NCBI GenBank assembly: GCA_963704025.1
Contig: CAVPGP010000001.1
Span: 1,116,001 to 1,180,000 of the forward strand
Length of the DNA stretch: 64,000 nucleotides
Reading direction: 5' to 3'
DNA from: CAVPGP01 sp963704025
GTDB taxonomy: Bacteria; Actinomycetota; Thermoleophilia; Gaiellales; Gaiellaceae
Part shown: positions 1 through 8,038 of the stretch, piece after piece
Numbering within the stretch: position 1 is the stretch's first letter
How the letters are laid out: each line of letters starts with the position of its first letter
Notes under the pieces: model-generated
Seen by the model: the letters and a program-made list of their open reading frames with translations, nothing else
Database searches by the model: none
What the model was told of the DNA's origin: nothing
Translations under genes and position numbers: made by a program

Positions 1-80
1 TGCATGTAATGCCCTTCCGTGTAAATGATCTTCGAACTCGGACCCTGCTCCACAAGGACCGCGACCGAGTCTAGCCGCAT
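1..80 (-). CDS. N-terminus of an unidentified protein, cut by the left edge
   Basis: Only 26 codons are visible. The frame reads ATG at 78-80 on the minus strand and starts MRLDSVAVLVEQG. A GAGGGG ribosome-binding site lies about 10 bases upstream. The family cannot be named from so short a piece. The context is informative: a perfect LacI-family operator sits about 125 bases upstream (206-219), in the right place to control this gene, and the repressor gene lies just beyond it in the same direction. A sugar-utilisation enzyme or transporter subunit is therefore a reasonable guess, but this is inference from position only. Confidence 0.55.
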   Translation of the reverse strand, partial: MRLDSVAVLVEQGPSSKIIYTEGHYM

Positions 81-205
81 TGGTACGGCCCCTCAATAGA
101 CGCCCACCCGCATCCAAAGTTAGGTTTCTGCGGCCGCAAGGATCGATCCGAAGGGCGGCCGCGGCGGCCTGCGGTGGCGCCTGCCGGCCGTGCGTCGCCG
201 AGATG

Positions 206-219
206 TGGAAGCGCTTCCA
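206..219. promoter_or_regulatory. LacI-family operator (distal copy)
   Basis: The sequence TGGAAGCGCTTCCA is a perfect 14-base palindrome with the central CG typical of LacI-family operators. It lies between the end of the LacI gene and the start of the left-edge gene, in that gene's promoter region. An identical copy is found at 1398-1411 on the other side of the repressor gene. Confidence 0.8.
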
Positions 220-276
220 TTTCTGGCCGCGGATGGTGCCAGAGTGCTGCGAGCGTGTCAAGCGGGCGGGGGCACG

Positions 277-1359
277 TCATCTCTTGCGCCGCGCCGCGGT
301 GCGCCGCGAAACCAGCTCGAGCGGGAGCCGCTCCCGCGCCGGCTCGGGAAGGGGGGCCTCGGGAAGGGGCGCCTCGAGAAGGCTCAGCAGGAGCTCGGCC
401 GCTCGCGCGCCGCTCTCGAACAGGGGCTGACGGACGGTTGTCAGGCCCACGTACGCGGAGATCTCGATGTCGTCGAAGCCGACCACGGAGAGATCGTCCG
501 GCAGGGTCAGGCCCGCCAGCGTGGCAGCCTCCACCACGCCGAGGGCCTGCGTGTCCGAGGCGGCGAAGATCGCGGTCGGGCGGCTGCGTGCGGCGAGCAG
601 CTCGTCCGTCAGCCGGTGCGCCACGTGCCGGCCGTGCGGCCCTTCCTTGCAGTGTTCCGGGCGGAGCGCCACGCCCGCTTCGTGCAGGGCCTTGCGATAC
701 CCCACTCTGCGCCGGCTGCTCGCCGTGAAGCCGAACGGGTTTTGCTCGGGGTCGCCGACGAACGCAATCCGCCGGTGCCCGAGCTGGAGCAGATGGCTCG
801 TCGCGAGGTAGCCGCCGGCGACGTTGTCGATGGCGACCGACGGCATCCCGGGATGCTCGGTATCGAGCAGGACCGCCGGAACCTTCGCGCGAGAGAGCAG
901 GCCTGCCTCGTCGGGCTCCAACGGGAAGGAGACCAAGATCGCCCCGTCCGCGCGACCCCGCCCTGCAAGCCCTCGCAGCTGGTGCCGCCGCTGGTCCGGT
1001 GTCTCGACGTCGTAGAGCACGAGCTCGTACTGGGTGAGGCGAAGCACGCTGACGACGCCCCGAAGGCGCTCGACGACCGACGGGCTCGTGAAGAACGGGG
1101 CGATCACGGCAATCGTGTTCGTGCGCCCGCGTGGGAGCGACTGAGCGGCGGGGAGCGGCTGGTAGTCGAGCTCCTCGATCACCGACAGCACCCGCCTGCG
1201 TGTCTTCTCGCTGACGAGGCCGCCGCCGTTGAGCACGCGAGAGACCGTTCCGACGCCGACTCCGGCGAGGCGCGCGACGTCGGCGATCGTCGCGCGACGC
1301 CTGTCGCCTCGGCCGGAGCCGAGGCCGCCCGCATCGGAGGAAGAGTTGCTGTCGGCCAT
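277..1359 (-). CDS. LacI-family transcriptional repressor
   Basis: This 360-residue protein has the normal LacI/GalR length and layout. The helix-turn-helix and hinge are near residues 20-70 (ATIADVARLAGVGVGTVSRV), followed by a periplasmic-binding-like sugar-sensing domain containing the family phrase VVGFDDIEISAYVGLTTVRQ. I placed the start at the ATG at 1357-1359, about 20 residues before the helix-turn-helix; the frame stays open further upstream but that stretch does not look like repressor. Two identical operators, 206-219 and 1398-1411, flank the gene. The latter lies 39 bases upstream of the start, so autorepression is likely. The effector sugar cannot be read from the sequence. Confidence 0.9.
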   Translation of the reverse strand: MADSNSSSDAGGLGSGRGDRRRATIADVARLAGVGVGTVSRVLNGGGLVSEKTRRRVLSVIEELDYQPLPAAQSLPRGRTNTIAVIAPFFTSPSVVERLRGVVSVLRLTQYELVLYDVETPDQRRHQLRGLAGRGRADGAILVSFPLEPDEAGLLSRAKVPAVLLDTEHPGMPSVAIDNVAGGYLATSHLLQLGHRRIAFVGDPEQNPFGFTASSRRRVGYRKALHEAGVALRPEHCKEGPHGRHVAHRLTDELLAARSRPTAIFAASDTQALGVVEAATLAGLTLPDDLSVVGFDDIEISAYVGLTTVRQPLFESGARAAELLLSLLEAPLPEAPLPEPARERLPLELVSRRTAARRKR

Positions 1360-1397
1360 CGCTCCGGGTCGAGACGATAGCGGCTTTGCGGGGGCTC

Positions 1398-1411
1398 TGG
1401 AAGCGCTTCCA
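1398..1411. promoter_or_regulatory. LacI-family operator (proximal copy)
   Basis: A second exact TGGAAGCGCTTCCA palindrome lies 39 bases upstream of the repressor start and about 110 bases upstream of the divergent aminotransferase start. It could serve autoregulation of the repressor, control of the aminotransferase, or looping with the copy at 206-219. Confidence 0.8.
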
Positions 1412-1522
1412 AAACAATCTGCGAACGTCCGCCAGGCGCTCGGATGCGGGCGCCTGCCCTCGCCGGCCGATCGGTCCGTCGACGAGCGAGCCTCGGCCGC
1501 CCGCGTTGTTATCGTGCCCTCC

Positions 1523-2845
1523 GTGGCGATCACGCGGACGATCGAGCTGAAGACGGAGATCCCGGGGCCCCGCTCGCGGGCGATTCTCGAGCGGAAGGAC
1601 CGCGTGATCGCCGATCCGCTCTCGGTGTACCTCCCCGTCGTCGCCCACGAGGGGCGCGGCGCGAGGCTGACCGACGTGGACGGCAACACCTTCCTCGACT
1701 TCACCGGCGGCGTCGGCTGCCTCAACGTCGGTCACTCGCACCCGCGCGTCGTGGCCGCGGCGCAGGAGCAGCTCGCGCGCTTCGCGCACACCGATTTCAC
1801 GATCGTCCCGTACGAGGTCTACGTCGAGCTCGCGGAGCGGCTGCTCGAGCGGGCACCGTTCACGGGCCCGGCGAAGGCGGCCTTCTTCAACGCCGGCACG
1901 GAAGCGGTCGAGAACGCCGTCAAGTTCGCGCGTGCGTTCACGAAGCGGCCGGCGGTGATCGCCTTCGAGGGCGCGTTCCACGGGCGGACGATGCTCTCGA
2001 TGACGATGACCTCGAAGGTGGAGCCGTACAAGGCGGGGCTGGGGCCGTTCGCGCCCGAGGTGTACCGCGTTCCGTTCCCGCAGGACTACCGCGGACCGTC
2101 GACCCTCGAGGCGCTCGCCGCGCTGGAGCGCGCCTTCACGACCGTGGTCGCCGCCGAGCAGGTCGCGGCGATCGTGGTCGAGCCGGTGCAGGGCGAGGGC
2201 GGGTTCCTGCCCGCGCCCGTCGAGTTCATGCGCGGCCTGCGGAGGGTGTGCGACGAGCGGGGGATCGTCCTGGTCGCGGACGAGGTACAAACGGGGTTTG
2301 CCAGGACTGGGAGGTTCTTCGCCATGGAGCACTTCGACATCGAGCCGGATCTGATCGTCGTGGCCAAGTCGATCGCCGCGGGGCTGCCGCTCTCGGGCGT
2401 GCTGGGGAAGGCGGAGATCATGGATGCGCCCGAGGACAACGCGATCGGCGGAACCTATGTCGGCAACCCGGTTGCGCAGGCGGCGGCGCTGGCCGTCCTC
2501 GACGTGATCGACGACGAGGCGCTCGTCGAGCGGGCGAACGCGATCGGCGACGCGATGCGCAGCCGGATGCACGCCTGGCAGGAGCGCTGGGAGGCGATCG
2601 GTGACGTGCGCGGCCTCGGGGCGATGCTCGCGATCGAGTTCGTCCGCGACCGGGCGAGCAAGGAGCCGGCCGCGGATCTCGCCTCGGACGTCGCGGCCGC
2701 AGCGGCCGAGCGCGGGCTCCTGCTGCTCAAGGCCGGCATCTATTCGAACTGCATCCGCGTCCTCTCGCCGCTTGTGCTCAGCGACTCGGAGCTCGACGAG
2801 GCGCTCGCCGTCTGGGAAGAGGCGCTCGAGAGCGTCCTCGAGTAA
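1523..2845 (+). CDS. gabT: 4-aminobutyrate aminotransferase (class III PLP aminotransferase)
   Basis: The 440-residue product is a class III pyridoxal-phosphate aminotransferase that would move the amino group of 4-aminobutyrate, or a related omega-amino acid, to 2-oxoglutarate. Family landmarks are seen in order: the substrate-loop TGGVG near residue 55, GTEAVENAVKFAR for cofactor binding, DEVQTGFARTG, and VVAKSIAAGLPLSG with the Schiff-base lysine. I start at the GTG at 1523; another GTG lies three codons upstream, and neither has a Shine-Dalgarno sequence, so the message may be leaderless. It is divergent from the LacI gene. The exact substrate is uncertain because ornithine and beta-alanine enzymes look similar. 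Confidence 0.88.
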   Translation: MAITRTIELKTEIPGPRSRAILERKDRVIADPLSVYLPVVAHEGRGARLTDVDGNTFLDFTGGVGCLNVGHSHPRVVAAAQEQLARFAHTDFTIVPYEVYVELAERLLERAPFTGPAKAAFFNAGTEAVENAVKFARAFTKRPAVIAFEGAFHGRTMLSMTMTSKVEPYKAGLGPFAPEVYRVPFPQDYRGPSTLEALAALERAFTTVVAAEQVAAIVVEPVQGEGGFLPAPVEFMRGLRRVCDERGIVLVADEVQTGFARTGRFFAMEHFDIEPDLIVVAKSIAAGLPLSGVLGKAEIMDAPEDNAIGGTYVGNPVAQAAALAVLDVIDDEALVERANAIGDAMRSRMHAWQERWEAIGDVRGLGAMLAIEFVRDRASKEPAADLASDVAAAAAERGLLLLKAGIYSNCIRVLSPLVLSDSELDEALAVWEEALESVLE

Positions 2846-2890
2846 GGGCTCCTCCGCAGAGCGACCCGTCCGCCGGGATACCGTGGGCGC

Positions 2891-4354
2891 ATGATCGGAA
2901 CCGTGATCGGCGACCGCTACGAGCTCGAGGAGCTCGTCGGCACCGGCGGGATGTCGTCGGTCTTCCGGGCGCACGACCGGCTCCTGGAGCGAAAGGTCGC
3001 GCTGAAGGTGCTCCACGAGCAGTACACGAGGGACGAGGACTATGTCGAGCGGTTCCGGCGGGAGGCCCGCTCGGTCGCCTCGCTCTCGCACCCGAACATC
3101 GTCACCGTCATCGATCGCGGCGAGCACGGAGGCCGCCAGTACATCGTCTTCGAGTACGTCGCCGGCGAGAACCTGAAGCACCGCATCGACCGCGAGGGTG
3201 CGCTGCCCGTCGGGGAGGCCGTGGACCTGGCGCTGCAGATCGGCCGGGCGCTCCAGTTCGCCCACCAGAACGGGCTCGTCCACCGCGACGTCAAGCCGCA
3301 GAACGTGCTCCTGAACGGCGACGGACGTGCGAAGGTGACCGACTTCGGAATCGCCCGCTCGCTCGACATGCAGCGCGGGATGACGCAGACCGGCACCGTC
3401 CTCGGCACCTCGGACTACATCGCCCCCGAGCAGGCGCAGGGCTCGCGCGTCGACGAGAGGACGGACGTCTACTCGCTCGGGATCGTGCTCTACGAGCTCC
3501 TGACGGGCGAGACGCCGTTCAGCGGCGAGAACTTCGTCGCGGTGGCGATGCAGCACATCAACAACCCCCCGCCCAACATCCAGGACATTCGCGGCGACGT
3601 CCCCCCTCGTCTCGCCTACGCGATCGACCGCGCGCTGGCGAAGGACGCGCGCGACCGCTGGGACTCGATGTGGGAGTTCTGCGACGAGCTCGAGGGCTGC
3701 CTGCTGGAGGCCGACCGTCGTGGCGGCGTGGACCCGGGGGCGACGATGATCGCGGCGCCGCGGCGCCACGGGCGCGCTTCCCGCGCCCGCTCCCCGCGCC
3801 GCGGCGGCGCGGGCTGGCTGTGGTGGCTCCTCGCCGCGCTGCTGGTCGCCGGCGCGGCGGCCGCGCTCGCAGTCCACGAGCTCCAGGGCGGCGGCAGCGG
3901 GACGACGGGGACGAGCACGGGCGGCGGCGGCGCCCCGGTCCACCTGGCCGGCGTGGGCGCCTACGACCCGTTCGGCACGGAAGGCGAGCACGACGACGAG
4001 GCACACCTGGCGGTGGACCGCAATCCGTCGACGCGCTGGACGACGCAGCGGTACAACACGCCGGGGGAGCTCGGGAAGGCAGGCGTCGGCGTCGTGCTCT
4101 CCCTTCCGTCGCCCCTGCAGCTCGCGCGCGTTCGCGTCTCCACCGACACGCCGGGGTTCCAGGCGAGGATCCAGCTCGGGAGCTCGCCGACCGGGCCGTT
4201 TCGCGACGCCTCTCCTCTCCGCGCGGTGAACGGCGTGACCACGTTCCCGATCCGTGACGGCGTCACCGGCCGCTACCTCGTCGTCTGGCTGACGAGCCTG
4301 CCGCCGGGCCAGTCGGCCGCGCACGTGAACGAGGTGCAGGCGGTCTCGGCGTAG
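2891..4354 (+). CDS. Receptor-like Ser/Thr protein kinase with a discoidin-type extracellular domain
   Basis: The 487-residue protein starts with a Hanks-type kinase (residues 8-270): glycine loop GTGGMSSVF, catalytic loop HRDVKPQN, DFG and APE-type IAPEQ. A basic, disordered juxtamembrane stretch follows, then one transmembrane helix near 315-337 (GWLWWLLAALLVAG). The outside part is a Gly/Thr linker and a roughly 130-residue beta-rich domain with the phrases DRNPSTRWTT and GRYLVVWLT, resembling F5/8 type C (discoidin) sugar-binding domains. PASTA repeats, the usual sensor of PknB-type kinases, are absent. The ligand is unknown. The next gene follows after 66 bases on the same strand. Confidence 0.88.
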   Translation: MIGTVIGDRYELEELVGTGGMSSVFRAHDRLLERKVALKVLHEQYTRDEDYVERFRREARSVASLSHPNIVTVIDRGEHGGRQYIVFEYVAGENLKHRIDREGALPVGEAVDLALQIGRALQFAHQNGLVHRDVKPQNVLLNGDGRAKVTDFGIARSLDMQRGMTQTGTVLGTSDYIAPEQAQGSRVDERTDVYSLGIVLYELLTGETPFSGENFVAVAMQHINNPPPNIQDIRGDVPPRLAYAIDRALAKDARDRWDSMWEFCDELEGCLLEADRRGGVDPGATMIAAPRRHGRASRARSPRRGGAGWLWWLLAALLVAGAAAALAVHELQGGGSGTTGTSTGGGGAPVHLAGVGAYDPFGTEGEHDDEAHLAVDRNPSTRWTTQRYNTPGELGKAGVGVVLSLPSPLQLARVRVSTDTPGFQARIQLGSSPTGPFRDASPLRAVNGVTTFPIRDGVTGRYLVVWLTSLPPGQSAAHVNEVQAVSA

Positions 4355-4420
4355 CGGTCGACTCCCGCCCATTCCCTCTTCGGCCGGCCGCTGTGGGATC
4401 ATCGTCGTGGAGGGACGCCG

Positions 4421-7087
4421 CTGGCCGCGAAGGCGACACCCGAGCAACGCGAGCACTTCGAGCCGCTCGACCGATCGCCCTACCGCGTGGAGGGCTCGTC
4501 GAGGCGCGAGCGCCGGTGGTTCGCCGACGGCGTATGGCTCGATCAGGGGGCCACCGGCCAGGTGGTCGGCTTCGTCTGGACGCACTGGCTGGCCGACCGC
4601 GGCATGCGGGAGGAAGGGATCACGTTCGACGAAGAGTTCGCGCGCGCTCTGTTCCGCGCCGCGCGGGTCGAGGCGGGTCAGCCCGAGGAGGAGGGCGGCG
4701 ACGGCGGCTACGGCACCCATCTGTGGGCGGCCGCCCGGGTCCTCGAGTCACGGGGCCTGATCGAGGCGACGTACGCCTGCGGCGACATGGACGCCGTCTC
4801 GGCGGCGCTCCTCGAGCGGGGCCCGGTCGTCGCCGGGATCACGTGGCACGACTCGATGGACGCGCCGCAGGACCTGGGCGGAAGATTCGTCTGCCGGGTC
4901 GCCCCCGACTCCGCTCCGCGAGGCGGGCACGGCGTCGTCCTCAACGGCGTCCTGCTCGACGAGGAGATCGACGGCGTGCGCGGCTTCGTCCGCTTCAAGA
5001 ACTCGTGGGGCCGGGAGTGGGGCCAGGCGGGACAGGCGTTGATCTCGATCGAGGATCTCGCCCGCGTCCTGCAGGGCGACGCGCTCCTGCCCATTCCGGC
5101 CCAGGCCGCGCTGGGCCCGGACGGCCGGCAGGACGTGGCGCTCCCGGACACGGGCCCCGAGGTCGTCCGCTACGAGCAGGAGGGGATCGGCAGCGACCTC
5201 TGGACGACGCGCGACACCGTCGGCTACGCCGCGTACGCAGACGCGATCGCGCGGGGGATCCAGCACCCCGAGACGCACCCGCCCCTGACGATCGGGATCA
5301 AGGCGCCCTGGGGCGCCGGCAAGACGTCGCTGATGCGGATGATCCGCGAGCGGCTCGAGTGGCCGATGCGCGTCGAGGCCCCCGAGGGGAAGCTCCGCCC
5401 GCTGCAGCTCGTCGCCCCCACGCTCGATCTTCGCGCCGCGCTGACGAACAGCCTGCTGCTGCGCCGGCTCGCCGGCGCCCACGACGCGCCGGCGGCGATC
5501 GACGCGAGCCCGAAACCCGAGCTCATCGAGGAGGCCGCCGCCGCCGAGGACGAGCGGCGCTGGCGGCCGACGGTCTGGTTCAACCCGTGGATGTTCCAGA
5601 CGGGCGAGCAGGTGTGGGCAGGGCTGGCGCACGCGATCATCGAGCAGACGACGAGCCGCATGGAGCCGCTCGAGCGCGAGCACTTCTGGCTCGAGCTCAA
5701 CCTCCGCCGCGTCGACGAGCAGGCGGTGCGCCGCAAGGTCTACGGGCTGATCGTCGACCGCGTCCTGCCCGCCGCGCTCGGGTTGCTGGCCGCGTTCCTC
5801 GTGGGGTTGCTCCTGCTGGCTGTCGGCAGTCTGCACTGGCTGGGCACGATCCTCGCGGGCGCGAGCCCGGTCGCTCTTGCCGCGGTCGTCGCGGTGCAGG
5901 CCCGGTCGGTCCTCGGCGCGCGGGTCGGCGGCAGCCTCTCGCAGCTCCTCGGCTCGGACGGAGGCATCGCCTCGTTCTCGCGCGGGGAGCTCTCGGGCAG
6001 CCTCGACACGCTCGTGCCGACGCCGGACTACGCGGGCCGGAGCGGCTTCCTCTACCTCGTGCAGACGGACATGCAGCGCGTCCTCGACCTCGTCGCGACG
6101 CGGGACCGGCCGCTCGTGATCTTCGTGGACGACCTCGACCGCTGCTCGCCGTCGACGGTCGTCCAGGTGATCGAGGCGATCAATCTCTTCCTGGCCGGCG
6201 AGTTCCGGAACACGATCTTCGTCCTCGCGATGGAGCCGGAGATGGTCGCGGCGCACATCGAGGCGGCGTACAAGGAGCTCGTGGAGAGGGTCCGCGAGCG
6301 CGGCAGGACGAACGGCGACGCCGTGGACCTCGGCTGGCGCTTCCTGGAGAAGTTCGTCCAGCTGCCGCTGACGCTGCCCGGGATCGAGCCCGAGCGGACG
6401 ACCACGTTCTTCGAGTCGCTCTTCCCCGGCGAGGAGCCCACCGCGGTCGTGGACGCTGCGATCGACGGTTCGGCGCCCGCGAGCGAGGCTGCAATCAAGG
6501 CCGAGGAGCAGCAGCTCGACGCGGACGCGCCCTCGCTCGGCGAGGCGATCGGCAGCGCCTCCGCCCCCGACTCGCTGGCGACCGAGGCGAGCCGCGAGGC
6601 GCTGCGGCGCTTCGTGGCGAGACGGCTGTCGCGCGACAACGAGGAGATCCAGGAGATCGTCACCTATGCGACGCGGTACCTCGACCCACCGAATCCGCGC
6701 GAGATCAAGCGCTTCGTCAACGTCTTCCGGTTCCTCGTCATGATCCACACCGAGCGGACGATCGCCGGGCAGGCGACGGCGGCCTCCCTCGACCAGGTGG
6801 CGAAGCTCGCGCTCGTCAGCACGCGCTGGCCGTCGCTGATCGCCGCGCTCGCCGGGGAGACCGCCCCGGGGAGCGGCGAGATCGTCTTCGAGCTGCTCGA
6901 GCAGCCGCCGACGACCGCGCGCAAACGTGGGGAGACCGTGGACCAGGCGCTGCGCCGCGGCCTCGAGGAGAGGCTCGGGAGCTGCGGCCTGAGCGCCGGC
7001 GACGTCGAGCGGCTCCTCTCCGAGGAAGTACGCGCGTTGATGGCGTCGGAGCCGGTCGTCGGCTCCGGGGCGCGCGCGTATCTCTAG
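4421..7087 (+). CDS. KAP-family P-loop NTPase fused to an N-terminal papain-like pseudo-peptidase
   Basis: This 888-residue protein combines two modules. Residues about 35-215 look like a C1 (papain) peptidase: DQGATGQ with the oxyanion-hole Gln42, GGHGVVLNG with His170, and FKNSWGREWG with Asn194. The nucleophile position right after DQGATGQ is Val48 (GTG codon), so the domain should be proteolytically dead. Residues about 260-870 form a KAP NTPase: Walker A GIKAPWGAGKT near 290, WFNPWMFQ, two membrane-spanning helices near 450-493, and Walker B LVIFVDDLDRCSP near 565. KAP proteins hold their helices between the Walker motifs, as here. The start is a CTG at 4421 chosen for its GGAGGG site 7 bases upstream; a GTG at 4487 is the conservative alternative. 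Confidence 0.8.
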   Translation: MAAKATPEQREHFEPLDRSPYRVEGSSRRERRWFADGVWLDQGATGQVVGFVWTHWLADRGMREEGITFDEEFARALFRAARVEAGQPEEEGGDGGYGTHLWAAARVLESRGLIEATYACGDMDAVSAALLERGPVVAGITWHDSMDAPQDLGGRFVCRVAPDSAPRGGHGVVLNGVLLDEEIDGVRGFVRFKNSWGREWGQAGQALISIEDLARVLQGDALLPIPAQAALGPDGRQDVALPDTGPEVVRYEQEGIGSDLWTTRDTVGYAAYADAIARGIQHPETHPPLTIGIKAPWGAGKTSLMRMIRERLEWPMRVEAPEGKLRPLQLVAPTLDLRAALTNSLLLRRLAGAHDAPAAIDASPKPELIEEAAAAEDERRWRPTVWFNPWMFQTGEQVWAGLAHAIIEQTTSRMEPLEREHFWLELNLRRVDEQAVRRKVYGLIVDRVLPAALGLLAAFLVGLLLLAVGSLHWLGTILAGASPVALAAVVAVQARSVLGARVGGSLSQLLGSDGGIASFSRGELSGSLDTLVPTPDYAGRSGFLYLVQTDMQRVLDLVATRDRPLVIFVDDLDRCSPSTVVQVIEAINLFLAGEFRNTIFVLAMEPEMVAAHIEAAYKELVERVRERGRTNGDAVDLGWRFLEKFVQLPLTLPGIEPERTTTFFESLFPGEEPTAVVDAAIDGSAPASEAAIKAEEQQLDADAPSLGEAIGSASAPDSLATEASREALRRFVARRLSRDNEEIQEIVTYATRYLDPPNPREIKRFVNVFRFLVMIHTERTIAGQATAASLDQVAKLALVSTRWPSLIAALAGETAPGSGEIVFELLEQPPTTARKRGETVDQALRRGLEERLGSCGLSAGDVERLLSEEVRALMASEPVVGSGARAYL

Positions 7088-7141
7088 CGTTCGGACGGCC
7101 GTCGACGACGAGCTGGTACGACGAAAGAGAGGGAAGGCTCG

Positions 7142-8038
7142 ATGAGCGCGATCCGAGCTGAGCAGCTGACCAAGCGCTACGGCGAGACGCTGGCACTCGA
7201 TCGACTCGACCTCTCCGTCGAGGCGGGCGAGGTGTACGGCTACCTCGGCCCGAACGGCGCGGGCAAGACCACGACGATCCGGCTGCTGCTCGCGCTCCAC
7301 CGCCCCACAGCCGGGCGGGCCGAGCTCTTCGGCGTCGATGCCTGGGGTGACCCGGTGAACGCGCACCGGCGGGTCGCGTACGTCGCCGGGGAGCCGTTTC
7401 TGTGGCCGGCGCTGACGAGCGCCGAAACGCTCGAGTTCCTGGCGCGGCTGCACGGCGGCACCGATGTGGCGTACCGCGATCGGCTCGTGGAGCGCTTCCA
7501 GCTCGATACGCGCAAGAAGATCCGGGCACTCTCGAAGGGAAACCGCCAGAAGGTGCAGCTGATCGCGGCGCTCGCGATGCGCGCGGACCTGCTGTTGCTC
7601 GACGAGCCCACGAGCGGGCTCGACCCGCTGATGGAGATGGCGTTCCGGGAGTGCGTCAAGGAGGCGAAAGAGCGCGGGCAGACCGTCTTCCTCTCCTCCC
7701 ACATCCTCAGCGAGGTCGAGGCGGTCTGCGACCGCATCGGGATCCTGCGAGACGGGAGGCTGGTCGATCAAGGGACGCTGGAGGAGCTGCGCCACCTCAG
7801 CGCGCAGACGGTCGAGGTCACATTCGCAGGCCCGGCACCCAAGCTCCCGGAGCTGCCCGGCGTGCGGGTGGCGAGCGCCGGCCCGAACGCGCTGCGGTTC
7901 GAGGTCTCGGGCAGCATCCGCCCGGTGATCGCGGCGCTCGCGGGGCATCCGGTCGATCGGCTGACGAGCCGCGAGCCGTCGCTCGAGGAGATCTTCCTGC
8001 ACCACTACGACGCCTCCGACGGCCGTGTCGACGGCTAG
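7142..8038 (+). CDS. ABC exporter ATP-binding protein
   Basis: The 298-residue protein is a single ABC ATPase of the DrrA/CcmA drug-export class. Walker A GPNGAGKTTT begins near residue 37, the signature region is the degenerate ALSKGNRQKVQL, Walker B is LLLLDEPTSGLDPL, and the switch His is in FLSSH. The C-terminal extension after residue 220 is typical of antibiotic-export ATPases. It overlaps the permease gene by 14 bases, so the two are one transporter and translated together. A purine-rich GAGAGGGAAGG ribosome site precedes the ATG. Confidence 0.92.
   Translation: MSAIRAEQLTKRYGETLALDRLDLSVEAGEVYGYLGPNGAGKTTTIRLLLALHRPTAGRAELFGVDAWGDPVNAHRRVAYVAGEPFLWPALTSAETLEFLARLHGGTDVAYRDRLVERFQLDTRKKIRALSKGNRQKVQLIAALAMRADLLLLDEPTSGLDPLMEMAFRECVKEAKERGQTVFLSSHILSEVEAVCDRIGILRDGRLVDQGTLEELRHLSAQTVEVTFAGPAPKLPELPGVRVASAGPNALRFEVSGSIRPVIAALAGHPVDRLTSREPSLEEIFLHHYDASDGRVDG

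Noticed and set aside
71..4720. Very long minus-strand open frame (1549 codons)
   Set aside because: It is a shadow in GC-rich DNA. The plus-strand aminotransferase, kinase and the in-frame LacI gene explain the region; the translation is Arg/Ala/Pro-rich and shows no domain.
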